Shown here: positions 34,699 to 41,489 of the stretch, one piece after another
Numbering within the stretch: the first letter of the stretch is position 1
Layout of the letters: every line of letters starts with the position of its first letter
The notes under the pieces: generated by a model
Seen by the model: only the letters and a program-made list of their open reading frames with translations
What the model was told of the DNA's origin: nothing
Database searches by the model: none
Program-made: the position numbers and the translations under genes
NCBI GenBank assembly: GCA_035559595.1
Contig: DATMBF010000017.1
Coordinates: 1 to 41,489 of the forward strand
Length of the DNA stretch: 41,489 nt
Direction: 5' to 3'
From: DATMBF01 sp035559595
GTDB taxonomy: Bacteria > Bacteroidota > Ignavibacteria > UBA10030

Positions 34699-35922
34699 AT
34701 GGATCTCAAAGAAGTTATACGCATAGCACTTTCTTCGATCAAAGCGAACAAGCTTCGGTCGGTTCTGACGCTGCTTGGCATCGTTATCGGTGTCTTCTCG
34801 ATTATCGGCGTGATGACAGCTGTGCGTGTGTTGCAGAATAGCATCGAGAGCGGCATGAGTCAGCTTGGATCGCACACGTTCCAGATTCAGAAGATGCCTA
34901 TGTTCGCGAATCGGCAGGAATGGTTGAAGGCACGTCAACGAAAAGATATTACGTACGAACAGGCGCTGGCCGTCGTGGAGCGGATGACACTTGCAAAGTA
35001 TGTCGGACTCGAAGCCTGGCAAGGTGGAAAAGTTGTCCAGGCAGGGGGGATCAAGACCAATCCGAACGTGGGAGTTGCGGGAGAAACCATTGAGGGATTT
35101 GCAACGAACAATTGGAATGTCCTAGAAGGACGTCTCTTCACAACTGAGGAACTTCAGCGAGGGGCAACCGTGGTTGTGCTTGGAGCTCAAGTTGCGAAGA
35201 AGATCTTTCCAAAAGGGGATGGAATTGGCACGATCATCAGGGTTGACAACTATCAATTTCTCGTGATCGGAATTCTCGAGGAAAAAGGAGCAGCGATGGG
35301 TGGGAGTAGCGACAATTTTGTTGCTATTCCGTTGACGACCTTCTTTCAATACTTCGGGAAGAACCGTTCCCTTCAGGTGATGGTGAAGGCGAAGGAGCCT
35401 GAGGTGTTTGAAGATGCAATCGAGGAAGCAAGATTCATTTTACGAACGGTTCGAAATGTTCCACCGGGAGCGGAAGACGATTTCTCGATCTTCTCGAACG
35501 ATTCTCTCATCAAGGCATTCAATGACTTTACATATTATGTGAAGATGGGAATAGGCTTCATCAGTTTCATCTCTTTACTTGCCGCTGGTGTTGGGATCAT
35601 GAACATCATGCTGGTTTCCGTAACGGAGCGGACGCGAGAAATCGGAATTCGGAAGGCGATCGGGGCGAGGAAAACGAACATTCTCTCGCAGTTCCTGACC
35701 GAAGCGATCGTCCTTTGCCAGATCGGCGGGCTCTTTGGAATTCTTCTTGGAGTCGTTGCGGGAAATATCGCTGCGATTGCATTCGAGATCCCCCCCATTG
35801 TTCCTCTCGACTGGGCATTCATCGGCTTTGCACTCTGCGCCCTTATCGGAATCATTTTCGGTGTTTACCCAGCCTGGAAGGCGGCCAACCTCGATCCCAT
35901 CGAAGCACTACGCTACGAGTGA
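34699..35922 (+). CDS. MacB-like ABC permease 2 (FtsX fold)
   Basis: The 407-residue paralogue of permease 1 begins nine bases after it. The layout is the same: an N-terminal helix (LTLLGIVIGVFSIIGVMTAV), a periplasmic core and three C-terminal helices. It has the blocks GVGIMNIMLVSVTERTREI, GIRKAIGARKTNIL and VYPAWKAANLDPIEALRYE. The two copies diverge strongly in the periplasmic domain and are closest around the membrane helices. This points to an old duplication and a functional heterodimer, with each partner contacting the shared ATPase dimer. Confidence 0.92.
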   Translation: MDLKEVIRIALSSIKANKLRSVLTLLGIVIGVFSIIGVMTAVRVLQNSIESGMSQLGSHTFQIQKMPMFANRQEWLKARQRKDITYEQALAVVERMTLAKYVGLEAWQGGKVVQAGGIKTNPNVGVAGETIEGFATNNWNVLEGRLFTTEELQRGATVVVLGAQVAKKIFPKGDGIGTIIRVDNYQFLVIGILEEKGAAMGGSSDNFVAIPLTTFFQYFGKNRSLQVMVKAKEPEVFEDAIEEARFILRTVRNVPPGAEDDFSIFSNDSLIKAFNDFTYYVKMGIGFISFISLLAAGVGIMNIMLVSVTERTREIGIRKAIGARKTNILSQFLTEAIVLCQIGGLFGILLGVVAGNIAAIAFEIPPIVPLDWAFIGFALCALIGIIFGVYPAWKAANLDPIEALRYE

Positions 35923-36269
35923 ATCAATTCCGGAGTTGGGGAGTGAAGACGAGGGTTTGGGCTTTGCCTGTTTTGATCGAAGCCACAGCAATGGCAAGGA
36001 GTTCATTCGCCTCTTTCAACGCGGCATGGATTTGCGCGTCGCTTTTCTTCCTTTGATTCGATGAGAACCGATCTCAAAAACGTTGAATCTCACGCGACAG
36101 CGTCCCATCGAGCATCATTTCGCGGCTTGGAATTCTCGGCGAGCTCCGGTCAGGCAGGAACAACTCCGGATTAGAGATGTTTTTGTTTTTGAGACAGCTT
36201 CTCGTAACTCCATCCAATAAGAAATTTTGTTCTTCTTTTGCAGTCTGCATGATTCATGTTCTTCCTCAT
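35923..36269. other. Gap between efflux operon and Rossmann-protein gene
   Basis: These 347 bases hold no convincing intact gene, tRNA or terminator hairpin. The left part contains a possible decayed gene fragment on the minus strand, listed separately. The right part holds only a short unsupported minus-strand ORF. Confidence 0.6.
35924..36067 (-). pseudogene. Possible remnant of a four-helix-bundle (S23/IVS-like) gene
   Basis: Read on the minus strand, about 47 codons are open before a stop. They include ALKEANELLAIAVASIKTGK, which resembles the C-terminal helix of the S23-like four-helix-bundle proteins (family ends of the type EANELLAIFVASIKTA). Only this tail is recognisable: the upstream helices are missing and a stop precedes the fragment in frame. 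It could also be a chance similarity. Confidence 0.3.
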
Positions 36270-37973
36270 TCATGCTTTCATTCTTCTGCCTCTTTCTTCC
36301 TCTGAAAAGATCCAGCCTGCAAGTTTTCCGGGTTCGACTTCTTCGAAGTAATTCCAGTAGCGGGGGGTGCGCATATGGCGCGACGAATTGTCCCCTTCAG
36401 GAATTTCCTTCGCATCTGCCATAATCGTTTCGAAGCGTAATTTCCAGCGCTCCATGTTCTTCGGCCTCAGGTCGACCCATCCGTCGTGTGCCCAGCTGTC
36501 GATCGATTTGTCGGTGATCGGCAGTTCGTTCTCGCCGCGATAGGGCGGAATCTTGATCTCCGACCCGCGCAACAACGTTGTTCCATCGCTCAAGAGAATC
36601 GGGATGCCGATGGAGATGATTTGAGCCCGAAGCTCTGCGTTTGAGCGGACAAGCTCCTCAAGTCGCGTTGACATTTCCTTCGCTGTGACTTTGCGGATGG
36701 CAAGCATTGATCGGTACGCGAGCTTCAACAGGTATGCTTCGTAGAGAAGCTTGGAAAGCCGTGGTGGACCCAGAATCTCAAAAGCCACGCTCTCGGTTTT
36801 GTGTTTGGCTTCAAGCTCCTGCATCTCTTTGATTGCAGACTCAAAGAGAAATCCCGCGCGGTATGTCGGATTAAGCGTTGCGTTGTCGAGGGCATTGATG
36901 ATATCGTGACCCGTGTTCCCGCCTCTGATTTCGTAAATCACGGAGTCGGCGATCTCCTCCGGAGTGACGAACTCCATCTGCCCCGGCGTTGCAATGGCCT
37001 CAAATTCCCCCCGGGAGAACAAGCCGTTTTCTCCGGTGTCGATAAAGACTGACTGCAGAGGCCGTCCAAGCGATTTCCACTGTGCGTCTTTAAGCTTCAG
37101 TTGAAGCGATCGTTTGAGGGGAATCCCCTGCTCGGGGGGACAATCGATCATTTCAATCGGTTTCCCACGTTTCTTGATGTCACCGAACCCAATGCGCTTC
37201 CAGGCAATCGCTGCGGTTGGCTTGATCTCTTTGGTAATAGGGGCATCGGGAGTGCGGCCCATGAGGAAAAGGAGCATGGTGTGGGCGCCTGCAACCGAAG
37301 ACTTCGAAAGCAGAACGCTTGATGGACGCTCCTCACTATGGGTGTACGGAATGTTCAATCCCATTCCACCTGTCCCGCTCGTTCCGATCTTCACATAGAT
37401 CTTCGTCCCGACCATTTGCATGGAGCGATAGAGAAGCTGAACGTGCCGGATGAGCTGAGGTGTGTAGAGTGTAGCAAGAAGTCGCTCCGTGGCCTCGACG
37501 AGGTCGTTCCGGTTCGAGCCCTCTTTGATGGCTTTGCGGATTTCTCGCGCGCTATGGAAGAGGTCCTGATAGGCAATTGCCGTCGCTGAATTCACACAAT
37601 CCACAACGACGGCCGGTTTACACTCTCGCAACAATTGGTAGATTGCCGAGCGCTCGACAACTGCGCTCGTGAGCTCGTCCAGCATATCATCAATGAGCAT
37701 CTCACGGGTTTTGGGATTGCTGAGGATTTGATCCCTTGGCATGTCCTTGAGCGAGGCGCGGACAAAGATGTTGCCCCACCGGGGGATGAAGAAATTGCGT
37801 CCGGCTTTCGGGAACTCCCGACGCAGTGCAGCGACGGCATCTTTTGCCTCGGATTCGAGAAGGGAGGAAACGATGATGCGTTTCGGTCGCTCCTCCATCA
37901 GTTTACGGCAGATCGCCGAGCCGACCAGGCCCCAGCCGCCGAGGACAAGAACGGTTTTGTTTTTGATGTCCAT
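36270..37973 (-). CDS. Large Rossmann-fold (SDR/epimerase-like) protein of unknown function
   Basis: The 567-residue protein begins with a clear nucleotide-binding beta-alpha-beta unit (TVLVLGGWGLVGSAICRKL, residues 8-26), pattern GGxGxxG. Residues about 120-135 (KPAVVVDCVNSATAIAYQD) look like the strand that follows the cofactor loop in extended SDRs. Later blocks are YVKIGTSGTGGMGLNIPYTHSEE near 190, GAHTMLLFLMGRTP near 230 and GNTGHDIINALDN near 345. A canonical YxxxK pair is not obvious. The C-terminal 200 residues are helical and match nothing I know. It is the last gene of a minus-strand run after the aldehyde dehydrogenase and a barrel protein. NAD(P) binding is likely; the reaction is unknown. 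Confidence 0.6.
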   Translation of the reverse strand: MDIKNKTVLVLGGWGLVGSAICRKLMEERPKRIIVSSLLESEAKDAVAALRREFPKAGRNFFIPRWGNIFVRASLKDMPRDQILSNPKTREMLIDDMLDELTSAVVERSAIYQLLRECKPAVVVDCVNSATAIAYQDLFHSAREIRKAIKEGSNRNDLVEATERLLATLYTPQLIRHVQLLYRSMQMVGTKIYVKIGTSGTGGMGLNIPYTHSEERPSSVLLSKSSVAGAHTMLLFLMGRTPDAPITKEIKPTAAIAWKRIGFGDIKKRGKPIEMIDCPPEQGIPLKRSLQLKLKDAQWKSLGRPLQSVFIDTGENGLFSRGEFEAIATPGQMEFVTPEEIADSVIYEIRGGNTGHDIINALDNATLNPTYRAGFLFESAIKEMQELEAKHKTESVAFEILGPPRLSKLLYEAYLLKLAYRSMLAIRKVTAKEMSTRLEELVRSNAELRAQIISIGIPILLSDGTTLLRGSEIKIPPYRGENELPITDKSIDSWAHDGWVDLRPKNMERWKLRFETIMADAKEIPEGDNSSRHMRTPRYWNYFEEVEPGKLAGWIFSEEERGRRMKA

Positions 37974-37995
37974 GGTATAGTAAGAGAGCTCTAGT

Positions 37996-38646
37996 TTAGA
38001 AATATATGCTCAAGCCTAACCTGATTGGAGTTGATTCGACACTGACCCATGTGACCACGGTTTCTACGCTGTGACTCCCCGTATAATGACTTCGTTGCCG
38101 CGAGTAAATGCCCTGCGTGACATATTCGGCCAGGATACTTACGCGATCAAAAAGAACATACTCCACCCCAATTGTGCCTGATAACCCAAGTTCAACTAGC
38201 CCGTTTCGTTGCTTTGAGTCTGAGTTGCTATAGCTGGTTCGAGAATAACCAAGGATTGGTCCACCACCATAATAAAACAAAAGTCCACCTGAAAGCGCGG
38301 TGTAGATGAGGTATTCACTTTCGATTCTAAGCGAGACACCAGATCGTTGTTGAGATGTGGGCACTGCCGGTCCGACGGCGTTGTCCAGGTGAAATAAGTC
38401 ACCATCCACAGACACACCAATACGTACTGCTTTCCATTCTGAAATATGGTATTTCCCCGAAAATGTCTTTCCAGAAAAAGCGAGGAGGTAAGGCCAGAAT
38501 TGATTGTTCTGCAATTCGATCTTAAAGAGAATCGCCCCCGTTCTGTTCCTCAACGGATTAGCATTTGATGTGTCAGGGTCCAATTGCTGAGCTTGACCAT
38601 AAAACTGAAGAAGAATGATTACGAATGACAGTATAATGGCTCTCAT
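37996..38646 (-). CDS. Exported beta-barrel protein, lower GC than neighbours
   Basis: The 216-residue protein has a signal peptide (MRAIILSFVIILLQFYGQAQ). The mature part has alternating aromatic strands (YLIYTALSGGLLFYYGGGP, LGLSGTIGVEYVLFDRVSI, PIRLGLSIYF), as expected of a small outer-membrane barrel. AAAGGGG lies about nine bases before the ATG. In the 60-base lines I counted, GC is about 40-50 % against about 57 % in one line of the adjacent dehydrogenase gene. It sits between the dehydrogenase (24 bases upstream) and the Rossmann protein (22 bases downstream). It may be a later insertion into that run. Function unknown. Confidence 0.7.
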   Translation of the reverse strand: MRAIILSFVIILLQFYGQAQQLDPDTSNANPLRNRTGAILFKIELQNNQFWPYLLAFSGKTFSGKYHISEWKAVRIGVSVDGDLFHLDNAVGPAVPTSQQRSGVSLRIESEYLIYTALSGGLLFYYGGGPILGYSRTSYSNSDSKQRNGLVELGLSGTIGVEYVLFDRVSILAEYVTQGIYSRQRSHYTGSHSVETVVTWVSVESTPIRLGLSIYF

Positions 38647-38670
38647 TTTGTTTTGCCCCTTTGTTGGAGT

Positions 38671-40170
38671 TTATTTTGGCACCACTGTATCATACCAAGG
38701 CTTCTTCTCCCTGCTACCCAACTCGTCAATGTGCAGATGTTTTGCTTCTGTGTACTCCTTGAGTCCCTCAACACCAAACTCGCGGCCCACACCGCTTTGC
38801 TTGTATCCACCAAACGGGGCTTTTTCGCTGATGAGATGCCATTCGTTGATCCAGACCGTTCCCGTTCGCAATTGTCGCGCAACGTTCAGCGCGCGCTCCT
38901 TGTCTTTCGACCAAACACCTCCGCCCAGTCCGTAGATCGAATCGTTGGCCATGGCAACAGCTTCATCTTCTTTTTCGTACTGAATCACAGACAATACTGG
39001 CCCAAAAATTTCCTCTTGGGCAATAGTCATTTTGTTCTTGACGTTCGTGAAGATGGTTGGCTCCACAAAGAATCCTTTCTGCAACACCGGATCCTTCGGA
39101 GCCCCGCCACCCACGGCAAGAGTTGCTCCTTCTTTCTTTCCCTTCTCGATGTAGCTCAGAACAATCTCCTGCTGCTTCTTCGAGATCGCTGGTCCGATGT
39201 CTGTTGATGGATCGGCGGGATCGCCAAGTTTGAGTTTTTTTGTCTTGGCAATCAGTCTTTCCATGAACTCATCATGAATTGTCTTCGGCAAAAACAGGCG
39301 CGTACCGGCTTCGCAGCATTGTCCCTGATGGTAAAAGATGGCGTACATTGCCCCGTCCACCGCAAGATCCATGTCTGCATCTTCAAGTACGATGTTTGCC
39401 GATTTACCGCCGCATTCGAGCGTCACTTTCTTCAGATGCTCTGCTGCCAGTGCCATCACTCGCCTACCGACGGCCGTTGAACCGGTGAGGGAGATCTTAT
39501 CGACCATCGGATTCTTCACAAGCTCTTCGCCGACCTCTGGGCCGGGACCGGGAATAATGTTCACCACGCCCGGCGGGAAACCGATGTCATGAATGATCTT
39601 CGCAAGCTCTATGGCAGTAACGGGGGTAAGCTCGGATGGCTTCAGCACAATAGTGTTTCCCGCGGCGAGTGCGGGACCGAGTTTCCAGATGGCCATTTTG
39701 AGAGGGAAGTTCCATGGAATGATCGCCCCAACGACGCCGATCGGTTCGCGAACGATCAGGTTTTGACTGAATCCAGGCTTGCTGAGACCATCCACATTCT
39801 CCGTCAAATCCAGCGCTGCGAGCTTGGAGAAGTAATACATGTTGCGGGCGGAGAGGTAGACGTCCTCTTTGGCTTTGCGGATTGTTGAGCCTGAGTCCGC
39901 ACATTCGAGCGCTGCCAGCTCTTTCGACCGCTCATTGATCTTGTCGGAGATCGCTTTGAGCATCGCCGCCCGTTCTTCTCTGGACATTCGAGGCCATGGG
40001 CCTTCATCGAAGGCTTTCCGCGCGGCGGCTATTGCTCTGCGTGCGTCTTCTGCGTTTGCCCTTGCTACTCGCGCAACAACTTCCTGATTGAACGGATTAA
40101 TGGAATCGTACGTCTGTTTCGAAACCGAATCGACAAATGCTCCATTCATGTAAAGCTGGTAGTGCTTCAT
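38671..40170 (-). CDS. Aldehyde dehydrogenase family protein
   Basis: The protein has 499 residues from the ATG at 40170, which has GGGAG eight bases upstream; the 57-residue extension in frame before it is not coding-like. It shows the complete ALDH fold: IPWNFPLKMAIWKLGPALAA, NAD-binding FxxGS-type LTGSTAVGRRV, general base E252 in VTLECGGKS, catalytic C286 in YHQGQCCEAGTR, QEEIFGPVLSV and APFGGYKQSGVGREFG. It oxidises an aldehyde to the acid with NAD(P). The closest general type is the ALDH1/2-betaine aldehyde group, but the substrate cannot be told. Confidence 0.95.
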   Translation of the reverse strand: MKHYQLYMNGAFVDSVSKQTYDSINPFNQEVVARVARANAEDARRAIAAARKAFDEGPWPRMSREERAAMLKAISDKINERSKELAALECADSGSTIRKAKEDVYLSARNMYYFSKLAALDLTENVDGLSKPGFSQNLIVREPIGVVGAIIPWNFPLKMAIWKLGPALAAGNTIVLKPSELTPVTAIELAKIIHDIGFPPGVVNIIPGPGPEVGEELVKNPMVDKISLTGSTAVGRRVMALAAEHLKKVTLECGGKSANIVLEDADMDLAVDGAMYAIFYHQGQCCEAGTRLFLPKTIHDEFMERLIAKTKKLKLGDPADPSTDIGPAISKKQQEIVLSYIEKGKKEGATLAVGGGAPKDPVLQKGFFVEPTIFTNVKNKMTIAQEEIFGPVLSVIQYEKEDEAVAMANDSIYGLGGGVWSKDKERALNVARQLRTGTVWINEWHLISEKAPFGGYKQSGVGREFGVEGLKEYTEAKHLHIDELGSREKKPWYDTVVPK

Positions 40171-40235
40171 TCTGTAGCTCCCTTCGTGAACGGTTTCATG
40201 TTCGATTGAGGTGATCGGTGAGAAGTGAAAGGACT

Positions 40236-41081
40236 TCAATGGTCGTCCGGTTTCCAGTATTTTTCTCCGGCGGGAATGGGGATCGGCAATCGGTTGCCCG
40301 GCGGAGGCAATGGACAGGTGGCGAATTCGGTAAACACACATGGCGGATTGTAGGACTTGTTGAAGTCGATGATCACCTTGCCGTCTTTCGCCGGTTTTGC
40401 ATACATGTAGCGGCCGCCTCCGTACGTTTCCTTGCCGTTCGTTTTGTCGCCGACAATGAAGAAGTAATCGCCCCCCGGTTCCTCAAGCACGGGTTCCAGC
40501 CGATATTCCTTTCCATCGAGTGTGAAAACCGCCACGCCGGGGACTGGATACTCCTCCTCATATCCCGGAATGACCGTTGCGACTCGTATCTGTTTAGGAG
40601 GAGTGTATGGCTCCCATCGGGCCTCAATGCGCCATTGGAGTGAAACGGGAAAGCGTTCGATTCCTTTGAAATGTTGCCTGCGTGGTGATTCCTTATCCCA
40701 CATGCGGATGGCATATCGGTCTCCCCGCTTAATCACCACGAATGCTTTTGAACCGACAAACACGGTATCGGGTCCACCTGCATCGGCATCACTCCGTAGC
40801 AAGCCTTCCACAACCGATTTTCCCGAACGTATTGCGTTCACACCCTCATTTGTGCGGAAGAAGATTTGATTGCCCCGAAGGGTCACGGTTCCGATTTCGC
40901 GCACATCGTTGGTGCCCTCATTGAGCCAGTCGAGAGCTACGAGCGTCAGCCATCCGTACTCACGTTTGAGATTGGCAATGCGGCGCTCATGCCACGCCTC
41001 GATTTCTTTTTCGTACGCAGTTGAATCGGATGGTGTCATTGCAAAAAGAGCTTGAAGGATGACAAGTGTTGAAAGCAGCAT
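40236..41081 (-). CDS. DUF1684 domain protein
   Basis: The protein has 281 residues from the ATG at 41081, chosen because it opens a short hydrophobic leader (MLLSTLVILQALFAM). A TTG at 41189 would prepend an unlikely segment. DUF1684 features are the early helix YEKEIEAWHERRIANLKREY with GWLTLVALDWLNEG, and RRQHFKGIERFP. The signature end is YNPPCVFTEFATCPLPPPGN followed by RLPIPIPAGEKYW. Members are exported or cytosolic proteins of unknown function in many phyla. It heads a minus-strand run with the aldehyde dehydrogenase 65 bases downstream. No clear Shine-Dalgarno. Confidence 0.85.
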   Translation of the reverse strand: MLLSTLVILQALFAMTPSDSTAYEKEIEAWHERRIANLKREYGWLTLVALDWLNEGTNDVREIGTVTLRGNQIFFRTNEGVNAIRSGKSVVEGLLRSDADAGGPDTVFVGSKAFVVIKRGDRYAIRMWDKESPRRQHFKGIERFPVSLQWRIEARWEPYTPPKQIRVATVIPGYEEEYPVPGVAVFTLDGKEYRLEPVLEEPGGDYFFIVGDKTNGKETYGGGRYMYAKPAKDGKVIIDFNKSYNPPCVFTEFATCPLPPPGNRLPIPIPAGEKYWKPDDH

Positions 41082-41200
41082 GGGTTGGGATCTTATGAGC
41101 GCCTTGAAGATACAAAAAGGAGTGCAAAAAAGGGAGGAACACAGGGTGATTAGACAGAATGTGAATGGTCCGCAGAATCTTCCAATCAAGGAGAATTCTC

Positions 41201-41229
41201 TTGCGGCTTGGGGAGTCGAGTGCTAAATT
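41201..41229 (+). promoter_or_regulatory. Possible promoter for the PIG-L gene
   Basis: TTGCGG (41201-41206) and TAAATT (41224-41229) lie 17 bases apart in the divergent intergenic region, leaving a leader of about 20 bases. Both boxes are imperfect. Confidence 0.3.
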
Positions 41230-41257
41230 CACAGAAATTCAAACCAACCGAACAACC

Positions 41258-41489
41258 ATGAACCCTCACATGAAGCCGGCAAAGACCTTCCTGCTCTTCT
41301 TTTTTATTCCCTTCTTTCTTGCCAGAGCGTTTGGTCAGCACTCGCAACCGCCTAGCGCGTCAGACCTCCTTCTTGCTATCAAGAAACTCAATGTCGTTGG
41401 ATCTGCGCTCTATGTGGCTGCCCATCCCGATGATGAAAACACTGCCATGCTCTCGTATCTCGCGAAGGGACGGATGGTGCGTGCTGCGT
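41258..41489 (+). CDS. PIG-L family deacetylase, N-terminal part (3' end outside window)
   Basis: The first 77 codons are present. A signal peptide (KTFLLFFFIPFFLARAFGQ) is followed by SASDLLLAIKKLNVVGSALY and the metal-binding signature AAHPDDE. This is the mark of the PIG-L/LmbE zinc deacetylases that act on N-acetylglucosaminyl conjugates. An internal ATG at 41270 is an alternative start. The exported form suggests action in the periplasm or at the surface; the substrate is unknown because the gene runs off the right edge. Confidence 0.88.
   Translation, partial: MNPHMKPAKTFLLFFFIPFFLARAFGQHSQPPSASDLLLAIKKLNVVGSALYVAAHPDDENTAMLSYLAKGRMVRAA

Noticed and set aside
36074..36250. 58-codon minus-strand ORF behind the Rossmann protein gene
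   Set aside because: No ribosome site, motif or protein-like pattern; probably chance.
1..41489. tRNA, rRNA, CRISPR array, insertion sequence or prophage
   Set aside because: No T-loop/acceptor patterns, rRNA blocks, regular repeats, transposase or phage motifs were seen in any gap or gene.

Overview
The window most likely comes from a moderate-GC (roughly 50-54 %) member of the Bacteroidota / Ignavibacteria / Kapabacteria side of the FCB group. The evidence is a porU-porV pair of the type IX secretion system (T9SS), C-terminal T9SS-type sorting domains, a TonB-dependent receptor paired with a DUF4249 lipoprotein, a DUF4382 lipoprotein and many small outer-membrane barrels. Good Shine-Dalgarno sequences precede many genes, which is less typical of classical Bacteroidia and favours a deeper lineage. 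The phylum-level placement is inference. No rRNA, tRNA, CRISPR array, insertion sequence or phage gene was seen.

Layout. 1-187: 3' end of an O6-alkylguanine-DNA methyltransferase gene. 284-2929 (minus): a two-gene transsulfuration operon, cystathionine beta-synthase then a cystathionine gamma-synthase/lyase. 2930-3294: a promoter, a strongly folded predicted RNA and an intrinsic terminator that ends five bases before porU. 3295-15787 (plus): the T9SS locus, with porU (C25-type sortase), porV, a surface protein with a degenerate M6 metalloprotease domain and a sorting tail, a lipoprotein with an FlgD-like module nested in a carboxypeptidase-regulatory fold, a peptidase/propeller/beta-barrel fusion and a DUF5683 membrane protein. 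15871-18705: uvrA. 18732-21241: two outer-membrane barrel genes and an RlmI-type rRNA methyltransferase, with a perfect bidirectional terminator between the convergent units. 21433-26648: DUF4382 lipoprotein, class I aldolase fbaB, HAD phosphatase, Gfo/Idh/MocA oxidoreductase and tRNA nucleotidyltransferase cca. 26696-29880: TonB receptor plus DUF4249 lipoprotein. 30068-35922: a TolC / MacA-like / ATPase / permease / permease efflux operon. 36270-41081 (minus): DUF1684 protein, aldehyde dehydrogenase, a lower-GC barrel protein and an unclassified large Rossmann-fold protein. 41258-end: start of a PIG-L deacetylase.

How the genes work together. PorU and PorV are the cell-surface sortase and the shuttle of the T9SS. 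The next gene carries a sorting tail and is a plausible client. The following exported or outer-membrane proteins are tightly spaced and probably co-transcribed, so this may be an envelope-assembly locus built around PorUV. The efflux operon encodes a complete tripartite pump. Elsewhere the genes are mainly housekeeping (DNA repair, sulfur amino acids, gluconeogenesis, tRNA and rRNA maturation).

The points most worth a second look are the structured RNA and terminator in front of porU, the M6-like protein that has lost its HExxH residues, the nested-domain lipoprotein, the peptidase/propeller/barrel fusion, and the unclassified Rossmann protein.
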